64,000 nucleotides of DNA from Thuidium tamariscinum (taxonomy: Eukaryota > Streptophyta > Bryopsida > Hypnales > Thuidiaceae): assembly GCA_947034885.2 (NCBI GenBank), contig OX344749.2, forward strand, positions 12,725,501 to 12,789,500. Reading direction: 5' to 3'. The notes beneath the pieces are model-generated. The model saw only the letters and a program-made list of their open reading frames with translations. It made no database searches and was not told where the DNA came from. Positions 23,200-33,338 of this stretch are shown in pieces. Both the position numbers and the translations under genes were made by a program. Position 1 is the stretch's first letter, and each line of letters opens with the position of its first letter.

Positions 23200-24245
23200 C
23201 AGAGATTATCAAGGTAAAGAAAATATAATATTATCACTTATGGAATTATGGATCAAGAGAGTATAAATAGGTATGCCACAACTATAGAATATTTCAACGT
23301 GTTTATAACATATACCCTATAATATAAGTGTGTATAACATAAGTGTACTAGAAATCTCTTTTTTATGATCCAGACACGTATATTATAAGTGAATCGTCTT
23401 CTAGTCTTAGGGACTCACATTCTTAGGCTCATATAGTAGCATCCGTCACGAGTTTTAAGAGGGATTTGGGATGCAATAGATCTCCCATTTGTTCAAAAAA
23501 TAAAAAATAAAAAATTGTACAATGGTTTGTAAAGTTCTTCATTTAATTCAATATTCAAAATTTATTACAATAATTAAAATATAATGTGTAGGATAATTCT
23601 TTGAAATTTGAACCATTGAAATTAGCATTTTCAATTCTAGAATTGAACTACTAACAACTTAGTCTTTGAAATCATTCAATATTCCTATCTACTTGCTATG
23701 TTTTCCCAAAATGTTATACACTTCCAAATGGTTAAAAAGTTCTCAAGTATATTATCAATTGCCTCTAAACATTGGTATAAATAAGCACCACCATTTACGG
23801 CAATTGTTTTATATAAATGTGATTGTATGAAGGGCAACTTCCAGATTTTCTTACATGTCACGGCCCTCAAAAGAATTTCAACCAATTCAAATGTTAATAG
23901 CAAGGTAATTCTCATGGTAGAAAAATTTGAAATTTCCTCCACCACTTTTCAAACTAGCATAATATAGGATACTACAACTATATGTGCCTCAATTCATTTT
24001 TTTCCTCAAAATCTACTACTTGTATTCAAAAGAGCAATTATGGATAAAACAAAATTCAAATCACTTAGAGGTTTAAAATTCATAGTTGGAGAATGTTCAT
24101 TGAATTGCATTCAAAGATTTGCATTAGTTTGGCAAAGGTATAACCTCTTCTAATTCTTCACTCCATTTGGCTCAAATGCTTTGTTCTATTAAATGTTAGA
24201 TTTTAGTACAATGAGATTTTCCATTTACTAAAAAACTAGGATACA
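23200..24245 (-). repeat. Long inverted-repeat arm, right
   Basis: Reverse-complement partner of 17500-18840 (see there). It ends just before the next GC array, so the unit arm–WCHI gene A–GC array–57-bp array–arm spans about 6.7 kb. Confidence 0.7.
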
Positions 24246-24289
24246 ATACATTAAACTATTCCCTAATGACAAATTTTTAGTTGTCATGT

Positions 24290-25012
24290 AAAGCGACCGC
24301 CTTTAGAGCGACCACGCTTCACAATTTATTTATTTATTTTGAACCAAAGGGGCAAGCCCTCTGCATGAAGAAGCTTAACAAAATTTGCAAACCCTGAAAG
24401 TAAGGCGACCGCGGGTAAGGGGCGACCGCGCCTCAAGGGCGATCGCCAGTGCCACAAGTTGCGTCAGAACACACTACCATTCCAGGCTCGGTCGCCCCTT
24501 AAGAGAATATTTTATTTACTAAATAGGTTTCATCCAGTGTCCCGCAATGCTCTATCAGCAGGGTTGAAGTTCGAGTTTCAACGAGACATTTCTCGATTTT
24601 ATCCATCTTCAGAAGTTTTTTGTTGTAGACATCATAAACTCGATTGAAAACATGATGAGCACTTTTCACTTGCAGCTCCGACGACACGGGATTATCTCGA
24701 CACTTGGTAGTGCACAGCACAATTGCCTTCCCGAGCAAAATTTCCACCACATTCTCATTTTCAACTCCCTTGATACTGCCTTGCGATATAAACACCTCCT
24801 TCCCGCCCTTGCGTGGAGGAAGCTCTTTCTTCAGAGTAAGGGAGCTCCTCAAACGCGGTCGCCCCCCAGCCACTGTCGCCCCCCAGCCGCTGTCGCCCCC
24901 CAGCCGCGGTCGCCCTCCAATCGCGGTCGCCCCCAGTCGCGGTCGCCCTACGCACCCGAGGTCGCCTACCCGCGGTCGCGTCTGGATCCGCACGCGCCTG
25001 GGGCGACTTTGG
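24290..25012. repeat. GC-rich array, in two parts, upstream of the kinase-like gene
   Basis: Part one (about 24292-24500) carries motifs in plus orientation (GGCGACCGCGGGTAAGG). Part two (24853-25012) carries at least ten mostly in the opposite orientation (CCGCGGTCGCCC with CCAGCCG spacers). A coding-like segment (24499-24840) separates them. Part two ends at the TACTTAA box of the kinase-like gene. Confidence 0.85.
24499..24840 (-). pseudogene. Unrecognised coding-like fragment between two GC arrays
   Basis: An open minus-strand frame of about 114 codons with balanced amino-acid use and complexity well above the surrounding DNA (e.g. VENENVVEILLGKAIVLC, HHVFNRVYDVYNKK, LLIEHCGTLDETYL). It has no ATG outside the GC repeat, which would add an Arg/Gly-rich artefact head. 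I do not recognise it. It may be a captured exon piece or the remnant of a sixth element gene driven from the opposite side of this array. Confidence 0.35.
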
Positions 25013-25160
25013 GTACTTAAGCAGTCTCCGGGACCGCATTCGCCATCTTGCCTCGGCCTTGCGCACTGTCTTTCACCCGCCTTGAAGTGGCTGAATGCAT
25101 GCCCGTGGGCCGGGGTCCTTTATTCGATTTTGGGGGGATTTTTTTGTCATTTTGATCTAT
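25012..25160 (+). promoter_or_regulatory. Promoter and leader of the kinase-like gene
   Basis: GGGTACTTAAGCAGTC lies at 25011-25026, about 185 bp before the ATG. The following leader (GCGCACTG… TTCACCC… GTGGCTGAATGCATGCCCGTG) aligns with 31497-31610 before the gene at 31842 and, more weakly, with the leader of the 19290-20687 gene. This shows a shared promoter module. Confidence 0.65.
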
Positions 25161-25201
25161 AAAATTCCTCAAAGCTACAGTGAAGCTTTCGATTACACGC
25201 A

Positions 25202-26857
25202 ATGTCCAACCCAATAGAAGATGGCGACGTGAGGCACAAAGGTGTTTTGGATACTCATCCAATATTCTCAGAAATGCCTAATCCCACAGAGGGTACCAGT
25301 ACCTTGAGGCGAAAATCCCTTTGGGATTTGGATGATCCACAACACTTTCTAGAGCCTATATTTACAAGCGAAACAACAGGGAATGAAGCTCGATTGAAGA
25401 AAAAGAAGTCCAGGTCTGCTCATGATAAGGATCCAACATATCCTCCTTCAAGTTATACGAAGTATGCATACGAGGTGTGCCTTCAATGGTACGCTGGCAA
25501 AAGTGTACAATTTTTGGAGGCAAACTATTTGAGGGATGCTGGAACAGGCACGGAGAAGCTGATGGGGGATTTGGAGGCCCGAATCTTAAGCAAGTGTTAT
25601 GAATCAGAGGACTTCAAAGACGTGGACTTAACGTACAATTCCAGATTTTGTGATTGGATGACTGATACTATTCAGGCAGTAACTTTTAATACCAAGAAAT
25701 TGATGATAGAGTTCCGTGCACCAACCACAGGACGAGTGGAAGATGAAGAGGCAAAGGAATTCCGTGCGAAGATGGAGTGGTGGCATACTCCGTCCAAGAG
25801 ATTGTCAAAGTTTGGATCGAGGGGTTTCAAGTGGAAAAATGACGCTGTGAAGGCTGCATTTGCAAGAGATGGTGGAGTGAGTATCATATGGATTCCACCC
25901 ACGGCAAAGGTTGAGGCCCTCGGTGGTTTTTCTCGTGAAGGTGGCCACGGAAAGGTGCGAAAGGTTCAAATAACAGGTCTAGATACCATTCCACCAAATA
26001 TTGCTCTTGCGGGGAAAATGCCAAAAACGAAGGACTTGCGTGATCAACGGGTGGAGCGGTCCGTAGAGGCCTTGGCATGCCCTTTAAATCATGCAGGCTT
26101 AATTAAGTTTTTTGCCTTAAACTCAATTACCATGGAAGCGTATACATTGTGGTGGAATGGAGGTCATTTGGGTGACTTACTGAATGTGGATAAACTGGTG
26201 TCACCAAGTACTGAATGGCACGAAGTGCATCGAATTAGACAACTTCCTAAAGAGAAACAAAAGGAAGTTAGCCTTTTTCGAAGGCATAAGGCAAAGTTGG
26301 CATGGACCTTGGTGTATGTGACTCACCTCATGCACCAATCATCAGTGCTACACAACGATTTATCTCCGAGAAATGTATTGTTGCACTATCCTGATTATTC
26401 AAATGAAATAATCAACATTGGGATTTGTGATTTCGGAATTACAAGCCTTGTAAACGAAAAAGCCCCATCGCATTATGGATATCCTACCAAGGAAGAGACA
26501 CTGAAGCAACAAGAGGGACGATGGTGGGTGGCTCCAGAGTTGTTTTATACATTTGGACCACCTAATTCGGATACAAGCATACCAATTATGCAATCGAGGC
26601 ATAAATATACAAAGCAGTCAGACTCGTATTCTATTGGAAAGCTGGTGGAAGCTATGAAGATTGGGGATATGTATCCTTTTGACAAAGAGACATTCACAAC
26701 GATGGATGCATGTAGGTATTTTGCTATGAAGGTGGGCCAACTCAAAAATGAAGATCTGAAGGAGAGACCAACATGTACAGAGGTGGTGAATTTGGTCCTG
26801 GGGCCTCCATGGTATATGAAGCCTCCAACATTTGTATTGCGCGATTCCCCCCTGTAG
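25202..26857 (+). CDS. Protein-kinase-like protein in the giant element
   Basis: 551 residues, single exon, ATG at 25202. The first ~200 residues are unrecognised (basic KKKKSRS patch near 68-73, YAYEVCLQWYAG, then WWHTPSKR). The C-terminal half reads as a protein kinase domain: a glycine-rich stretch near 241-252 (GGFSREGGHGKV), a possible ATP-site Lys in IALAGKM (K272), the catalytic loop HNDLSPRNVLL (H384, D386, N391; the usual Arg of HRD is Asn), CDFG (D410-G412) and VAPE (A444-E446), then a W/P-rich end. So catalysis is plausible, though the Lys assignment is uncertain and the Lys after HxD is replaced (LSPRN). The substrate is unknown. It shares its promoter module with the neighbouring element genes. 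It may be a captured host kinase; I cannot name the family. Confidence 0.7.
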   Translation: MSNPIEDGDVRHKGVLDTHPIFSEMPNPTEGTSTLRRKSLWDLDDPQHFLEPIFTSETTGNEARLKKKKSRSAHDKDPTYPPSSYTKYAYEVCLQWYAGKSVQFLEANYLRDAGTGTEKLMGDLEARILSKCYESEDFKDVDLTYNSRFCDWMTDTIQAVTFNTKKLMIEFRAPTTGRVEDEEAKEFRAKMEWWHTPSKRLSKFGSRGFKWKNDAVKAAFARDGGVSIIWIPPTAKVEALGGFSREGGHGKVRKVQITGLDTIPPNIALAGKMPKTKDLRDQRVERSVEALACPLNHAGLIKFFALNSITMEAYTLWWNGGHLGDLLNVDKLVSPSTEWHEVHRIRQLPKEKQKEVSLFRRHKAKLAWTLVYVTHLMHQSSVLHNDLSPRNVLLHYPDYSNEIINIGICDFGITSLVNEKAPSHYGYPTKEETLKQQEGRWWVAPELFYTFGPPNSDTSIPIMQSRHKYTKQSDSYSIGKLVEAMKIGDMYPFDKETFTTMDACRYFAMKVGQLKNEDLKERPTCTEVVNLVLGPPWYMKPPTFVLRDSPL

Positions 26858-27149
26858 TGATGAATGCATTAGTTGAAGGCAAATTGTTGAGCTATTAGAA
26901 GAAATTGTTGGCAACAATGTGAGCCTATCATTTTGTATTACTATACACGAATATATAAATTTTTCTTTGGCAAAACAAAGTGTACATACCATTGCCTTCC
27001 ATGCATTGTATTTTAAAAGTTAAAATATAATTTATCTTGGGAGTCAAATTTGTCTTCACTGTGAGTTGAAATGTCATATGACATGTTTGTATCAAGTCCA
27101 TAAGATCACCTTTTTGGGGAGTATGGGGAAATAATATATTACGCAGGCT
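26858..27149. other. 3' flank of the kinase-like gene
   Basis: Short non-coding flank with AT-rich stretches (ATATATAAATTTTTC near 26950) that could hold a polyadenylation signal. No further gene. Confidence 0.4.
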
Positions 27150-28247
27150 TTATGGGTGATTGCATGAAACACTTGTACTGCTGTGTTGCATCATGTTTTG
27201 TGGTGACTAGTTTTTTAGCCATAACTTATGTTTTTTAGCTCCAAATGATTCAAATTTTTAAAAATGGGTACTCATAACTATTATACATCATTTAGAATTT
27301 TTGAAGATTTAAAAAAAATATTTTACTATTTTTAAATAGCCCCCAATTTTTTGTCACATATTCCAATTTAGGGGTTTTTAGTACTATTTAGAACCCAAAA
27401 AAAAGAATTTTGAGCTGAAATTTTGAGAGAATGTTTTTTTAGTAGAATTATAGCTTACCTCCAAAGGAATTATAAAAATAGTCATTTTTTGGATGTATAG
27501 AAGTCCACAAAGAGACCTTCTTTCTACTTGCTTTTTGAAACATATTAAACATTTTTTTGGTGATTTTCTTGGTCAAGCCTTATCACCAAAAAATCTTCTC
27601 AAATGGCCAATTTTTATTTTTATTTTCAAAAATGTTTTTTATTTTTTATTAATTAGAACATTGAAGTATGTATTTTCTTCACCGGAATTCTATGTGTTCT
27701 ATGTCCAAAATCCTAGTGAAGAAAAATACAACTTCAACATTTTAATTTGTAAAAAATAGAAAAAACAAATTTAATGAAATCTAAAAATTGGCCATTTGAG
27801 AAGACTTTTTGGTGATAAGGCTTGACCAAGAAAATCACCAAAAAAATGTTTAATATGTTTCAAAAAGCAAGTAGAAAGAAGGTCTCTTTGTGGACTTCTA
27901 TACATCCAAAAAATGACTATTTTTATAATTCCTTTGGAGATAAGCTACAAGTCTACTAATAGAATATCCACTCAAATATTCAACTCAAAATTCGGTTTTC
28001 TGGGTTCTAAATAGTACTAAAAACCCCACAATGTCAAAGTGTGACAAATTAACAAAATTGAATTTTAAATATCAAATGTTTTTTTTTAATTTGTAAGAAA
28101 TAAGAATAATAATTTGAGTCAAGATATCGAGGAAGTGTTTTTTTATTTTGGACACTTAGTTTTTTACTCAAAAGTTAGAGCCATCTTAAAGCGGTCAACC
28201 CAAAAAAACGCAACAAATAGTACAAGTGTTTCGTGCATTCACCCTTA
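27150..28247. mobile_element. Fold-back Harbinger-like element
   Basis: About 1092 bp (27153-28244) flanked by TTA (27150-27152, 28245-28247). The ends GGGTGATTGCATGAAACACT and, on the right reversed, GGGTGAATGCACGAAACACT match those of 5134-5881. Most of the element is one long inverted repeat: 27440-27613 pairs with 27784-27960 (TTGGATGTATAGAAGTCCAC with its complement near 27893-27912). The transcript would fold into a hairpin. The plus-strand frame at 27493-27759 is one arm and not a gene. Confidence 0.8.
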
Positions 28248-29600
28248 ATATGCTCACAAATTTCATGCTCATGCCTCATGGAGTCATGGCTCTTAGCTCA
28301 CAAGCTCTTTGTTGCAAGCTCTCATACTAGTGTCGTTGAAAGTGAACGTGTTCAAATTACTTGTTAAATTGTGTTAAAGGATTTTCATTATTTTGTCATT
28401 TTTTATTTTTATTTTTTTTAAAAATATTTTGTCATATTTTTAAATAGTCACTTGATTGCTTGAAGTCAATGACATTGACATGTTTGTTGGCCCTTTAGTG
28501 TGCAATTTTTTTTCCCAATAATAGACAATATTGAGTAAAATTACAATTCCCAAAATGTTATAGGTTTTTTTTGTCCATAGTACTCTATAGTATAAGGGAT
28601 TTTTTTCCTCTAGTAATTTACATCCTTAAAGATTTAAAATAGACTTAAGAGATATGGGACTTCAAGCAACAAAGGACCCAAACATTTGAGACTTCATTCA
28701 CTTCAAGAGTTCAAGTTGGTAGTAATTAAATAAAATATGATGAGCCTTTATCCGTATAGTGAAACTAAAAAGTCCTTGATAATTGTATCCTCCATTTCTT
28801 TGCTCCTCAATCCTTACGTGCAAAGATTTTTAGGTGATTTTTTAGATTAGAGATGAATTAGAGATGAATTGACATGATTGACTAGTGCATGTATTCAGAA
28901 TTTGAATTTTCTATTAAAAATTTCCGATCATTATGAAATATGAATTTATGAAGAAAGCTTAAAAGAAACTAATATTCAATACTTAATCCTTGAAGGGCAA
29001 AGGGGGACATAATGTACTTACTCGAAATTTTCAATGACAAATTCCCGATAGGGCAAAACTAATTTAAGTCTTCATTCTTAATACACAAAGAAAACTTTAA
29101 TTTTATTTTCAAATTTTATTTATTATAAATCTGAAAAATATTACCCTAAACCTAGAGTTCTAGAATTATAGTGTGAATGTATGATAGAAAATACCAAATA
29201 ATTAGAATGATTCCAATTTTCTGGAAGATGTTTCTATTTATGGAATGATAATAAGAGATTTATAAAATTTGAAAATTTACACATATATAGTTTTTATAAA
29301 AATGTTAAGATCCAATTTGGTCAATTTCCCTATTTTTTACAAATTGAAAAATAACAGTGCCTATTTCCATGAGCCATTTGTATTTTTCTAGTTCACCACT
29401 TCACCTACTTAGAAACCTTTTCTACACTTTTCCTTCATCGGATATCTTCTTCTAGAAGAAATATACATTCTCTATATTTTTTATATTTTTTAAAAATTGT
29501 TTTTGTATTTTGAAAGTACTCCCGGAAAATCAAGAGTACTATGGCCAAAGTGTACCAAAACCGGTCAACCCTCCTATGAAGATAGGCTGTTTGTTTGTTT
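28248..29600. other. AT-rich non-coding DNA with a TTAA-type end
   Basis: No gene. At 28983-28986 TTAA is followed by TCCTTGAAGGGCAAAG, and the next 70 bases resemble the left end of the TTAA element at 15722; a matching right end may be at about 30163 (CATTAAGGAG then TTAA at 30164-30167), but divergence makes this uncertain. Confidence 0.4.
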
Positions 29601-29606
29601 GGATGT

Positions 29607-29901
29607 TTGTTACGTTGAGATCTCCCGAACCGTGAGTCCCCCGGGTGCGTGTTTGGTACCATTGGAAAGCCCTCGGCGAGGAGGGGTGCACGGGCTTTGA
29701 TTCATGGTGTTCTGACCTACGGCATGAAAGTTATTGAATTTTGAAGTTTCTATATGTTACGTTGAGATCTCCCGGACCGTGAGTCCCCCGGGTGCCTGTT
29801 TGGTACCGTCGGAAAGCCCTCGGCGAGGAGGGGTGCACGGGCTTTGATTCACGGTGTTCCAACCTACGAAATGAAAGTTATTGAATTTTGAAGTTTTTAT
29901 A
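29607..29901 (+). repeat. Tandem duplication, 147-bp GC-rich unit, 2 copies
   Basis: TACGTTGAGATCTCCCG starts at 29611 and again at 29758. Each unit includes GTGAGTCCCCCGGGTGC, GGAAAGCCCTCGGCGAGG and GGGTGCACGGGCTTTGATTC and ends with GTTATTGAATTTTGAAG. The copies differ at only a few positions, so the duplication is recent. It is GC-rich but differs from the GGGCGAC arrays. Function unknown. Confidence 0.85.
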
Positions 29902-31290
29902 CATTTATAAAAATATTTTTTTCTTTTCTTTTAGACCGTGGCAACGGCACAGGCCACCCTAGTCTTTCTTGAACTTACGATAAATGGTCTACAACATAAA
30001 ATTCTTTGAAAGATCTAACATGTTGAATACTTGAATTAGAATTTGAACAATTTTAATTAAAAGAAAGTTGTCGAACTTGTCAAAATGTAGACAATTTTTT
30101 CAATTTACAACAAATTCCAAGAAGCTCAAAATAGGCCTTGGCGCCTTGTCATTAAGGAGTTAATGGCTTTACGTGTGGAGAAGTTTCTTGTGCCATTCCA
30201 TGTTTGATAGTTTTGCTATAGATCTTGAATAAAGTACAAGATTTCAATTTATAAATTTTGAATGGAAACGAAATTTAATTCCAAATATTCGGTTTTGTTA
30301 CCTTTTATGAATAGCTAATTGGTTAAGTTTGAATGTCAAAATGAAGTTATAAATTTGTAATGGGAGAAACCAAGAAAATATTGAAAGGCACTATATTTTT
30401 TTATTTTCTTTAATGATTTTAGATTGGCTTACTGACATATTGGATATTTGGATGAGGAAATGGAGTTTGTCATCATGCTTTACAATAATTTGTTTATTAC
30501 ATTTTGGAAGAATGGATGTGAATTCATTTATTCATGGTATATTTAACTTCTTTATCTTATATACTATTATAGATTGAATTCCTTTATTTTGTTTTGTTTG
30601 CAATATTTTCAAAGAAGGAAGAAAATGATAGATAGTACTGAACTATGTTGTTTAGAAATCATTTAAACCATAGGGATGGTCAATTATGTTATTCCATCAA
30701 CACTTTTTTGCCATTTTGGCATGTACAATAATTTTCTACCTTTGCCTATTTACAATTTATTTCCCTTATCATATATAATTTGAATAGTTTTAAAACCTTT
30801 TAATACAATATCAAATTTGTTTTTTTCGTAAATATAGAAGAAGACTACTATTTTTTAACTACTTGCGAAACCATTTCTAGATACATGAGAGGTTCCTCAG
30901 AAATAAATTATTGAAAATAGATATCTTTTTTTTGGTGAACTATTATCTTCAAAGATTATAGAAAGTTACAACACAAAGGATTTTTCGATTTCAACCATAC
31001 AAAATTCTTACAAATTTGGGACTTCACGACTTTAGGGGATGCTAACTTCGTAGAAGTCACTGAACTAATCATTAACCAGTAAATGGCCAGGGCCTATTTT
31101 GAGCTCCTTCGAATTTGTTTTCATTAAAACGGAATGTAAACATTTTCATAAGTTTTTATTATTTCACTCTTGATTAGAAATGACAAACATTATCATCAAA
31201 GGTTGCATAGGAAAAAAAATATATCACTTATAGAGTGAAAGACTATAATATTTGATAATGAAGGTGTTAAAACAACAAAAGAACTAGAAG
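29902..31290. other. Non-coding DNA with inverted phrase pair
   Basis: AT-rich, no gene. AGCTCAAAATAGGCC near 30122 is inverted at about 31092 (GGCCTATTTTGAGCT); each lies next to a TTAA (30164-30167 and about 31072-31075), like two relict ends of one TTAA-type family. The last part (31229-31262) repeats the phrase at 9643-9680. Confidence 0.45.
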
Positions 31291-31295
31291 CCCCA

Positions 31296-31495
31296 AACCC
31301 GAAGGCGCGGTCGCCCATCCCGCAAACGTGCACCCGTGGTCGCGCACCCGCAGTCGCCCATCCCGCGAACGCGCACCCGTAGTCGCGCACCCGCGGTCGC
31401 CCAGCCGTGGTCGCACCCCACGAACGCGCACCTTCCTGGACTCGCGGTCGCCTTGAATGCGCAGTCGCCCTTGCGCACGCGCCCTAGGCGACTGC
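31296..31495. repeat. GC-rich array upstream of WCHI gene B
   Basis: About twelve motif copies, mostly in GCGGTCGCCC orientation, with a GCACCCG(T/C) variant (CGCGCACCCGTGGTCGCGC). It ends at the TACTTAA box of the plus-strand gene. Frames reading through are repeat artefacts. Confidence 0.85.
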
Positions 31496-31496
31496 G

Positions 31497-31650
31497 GGTA
31501 CTTAAGCAGTCGCCCCGACCCGTAGTCCACCTCCCTTGCTTTGCGCATTGACCTTCACCCACTTAGATGTGGCTGATTGCGTGCCCGTGAGCAAGGGATT
31601 CCATACTTCACGTCGGGATTTGCCATTTTTGCGCTCGAGCTCTGCACATG
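31497..31650 (+). promoter_or_regulatory. Promoter and leader of WCHI gene B
   Basis: GGGTACTTAAGCAGTCGCCC lies at 31496-31515, about 340 bp before the ATG. The next ~100 bases (TTGCGCATTG… TTCACCC… GTGGCTGATTGCGTGCCCGTG) align with the leader of the kinase-like gene at 25012-25115. Confidence 0.65.
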
Positions 31651-31841
31651 CTTGGCATACTGTTATGTATGAGTATGTGCCTTTTTTTTTTATAAAAAAA
31701 ACATTTTGTAAATGCATATAGGTTTGTAAATGTGTAGTTTGCTTGTTCTAGGGATTTAGGTTTTTAGAAAAGAACATTTTAGTCGTAGAACAATTAGTTA
31801 AGTTAACCATAGAGTAGCATAGTACTCAGGTAGCAATAGTT

Positions 31842-33338
31842 ATGGAGGATGAGACTGGAGCAGCCCAGCCTAGTACAGGCAAACCATTGACTTCACCACA
31901 GAAGAGGGCAGCTCGAGACAAGGACCGTAAAAGGAAGGGGAAATGTCACAAGAAGCGAGTGCCTCTCCTTCAACATCCAAAAATCAAGGCTTTTTTGGGT
32001 TGGAGGACTGAACCTGAGCCTTGGACTTACAAAACAGTCAACAAATATGTTGATTGGTGCCACATCAACAAGTTGTTTCTACATTGGCGCCACAAGATTC
32101 ATTTGGGGCAAAACAAGGCCAATCTTGCATATTGCAAAGATGAAGACTTCACACTCAGATGCTTGGAAGTATGGATGAGGTTGTATGGGGAGACCAAGCC
32201 ATATAGAAACGACAATTTCTGTTTCTTCCTGGTCCAAATGGTGTATGCTGAAAACATATTGAAGAAAAAAGTGGACTGGTCAACATTGAAGGAGCTTCTA
32301 GTTGGAGACCATGTGGAAGAAGCATCTATTGTGGCAGAAGGTGAAACAATTGATGTGAAGAAGTCATTGGCACGAGTGAAGCCTGGGAAGTTAGCTGTTT
32401 TGGATGAAGACGTAGTATGGTCGCCTAATTCTAGCTCGGATGAACACACCCATGAATACGATGGGTATAATTTCCAGAGCGACGATGAGGATGTTGGCAT
32501 GGGCGACCAAAAAAAGGCCTTGGAGTTGGAACTTGCCAAGAAAGGCAAAAGAAAGGTGGAGGACCGAGGGACTCCATCAAACATCCCAAAACAAGTCAGG
32601 GAGGGTCATGAGCATATGGAAGTAGGCCAAAAAATTGTTGAAGGCCTCCAAGATGGGAGAGTAGGTGATGGAGAAGAGAGTGTGGACATTATCCAAGCTC
32701 AATTAGATTCAGCAATTGAGGCCTTGGATTTGGTGAAAAGACATGTGTTAGAATTGCGCCAAATAAGAGCATTGGAACTTAGTGCTGGCACAACTGCACA
32801 CACCATCCCTATGTTGAAGGAAGAGATGAAGGCCATACATAGGGCCATCTCTGAAAATGACGAGCGCCTAGCTTCTATGAAAAAAAGTAGAGATCTTTAT
32901 TACAAGAAGAAACAAGAGAAGCGTGGACACCCAATGGATGTGTATGCCATACTTCAACAAAAATTGAGAATTCTTGAACGCGAACGTTGGCGGGTGCACA
33001 ATGACGTAAGAGTCCTCAATCGGCAAATAGATGAGGAAGAAAAGACCAACTACGTTGCTGCTCTACAATGTGCCTCAGAGCTAGATTTTCTCGCTATGGC
33101 TCCTCAATACGGTACCACAGAAGAAGAAGTATCAGTATTGCGGAAGCTTGTAAAGCTACATGAGAAGAAATTTGTGGAATCAGTGAAAGAGGTGGGACAA
33201 TTGGATTCACAAATTAAATTTGAGCACGCTTGGATGAAGTGGAAAGTGCGTACTACAGCTCGAGGTGTTACTCGTAAAGACCTTGAAGAGATAGGTCCAG
33301 AACCCAAAGAAGAAGATTTTTGTAATACCACACGTTGA
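31842..33338 (+). CDS. WCHI-domain coiled-coil protein B (unrecognised family)
   Basis: 498 residues, single exon, ATG at 31842. Residues 21-39 are strongly basic (KRAARDKDRKRKGKCHKKR), a possible nuclear-localisation or DNA-contact patch. The shared domain covers about 54-150: GW, WCHINKLF (72-79), WRHKIH, NKANLAYC, RCLEVWMRLY, RND, MVYAENIL, VDWSTLK (144-150). VVWSPNSSSDE and an acidic stretch follow, then coiled-coil segments from about 285 to 470 and a C-terminal basic-acidic tail. Its closest relative in the window is the protein at 19290-20687, with which it also shares the VWS-acidic motif and general length. I do not recognise the family. A role as the element's DNA-binding, dimerising accessory protein (comparable to TNPA of En/Spm) is inference. 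Confidence 0.78.
   Translation: MEDETGAAQPSTGKPLTSPQKRAARDKDRKRKGKCHKKRVPLLQHPKIKAFLGWRTEPEPWTYKTVNKYVDWCHINKLFLHWRHKIHLGQNKANLAYCKDEDFTLRCLEVWMRLYGETKPYRNDNFCFFLVQMVYAENILKKKVDWSTLKELLVGDHVEEASIVAEGETIDVKKSLARVKPGKLAVLDEDVVWSPNSSSDEHTHEYDGYNFQSDDEDVGMGDQKKALELELAKKGKRKVEDRGTPSNIPKQVREGHEHMEVGQKIVEGLQDGRVGDGEESVDIIQAQLDSAIEALDLVKRHVLELRQIRALELSAGTTAHTIPMLKEEMKAIHRAISENDERLASMKKSRDLYYKKKQEKRGHPMDVYAILQQKLRILERERWRVHNDVRVLNRQIDEEEKTNYVAALQCASELDFLAMAPQYGTTEEEVSVLRKLVKLHEKKFVESVKEVGQLDSQIKFEHAWMKWKVRTTARGVTRKDLEEIGPEPKEEDFCNTTR

Noticed and set aside
27493-27759. 88-codon plus-strand frame
   Set aside because: It is one arm of the fold-back element at 27153-28244 and encodes only AT-driven Phe/Lys/Leu residues.
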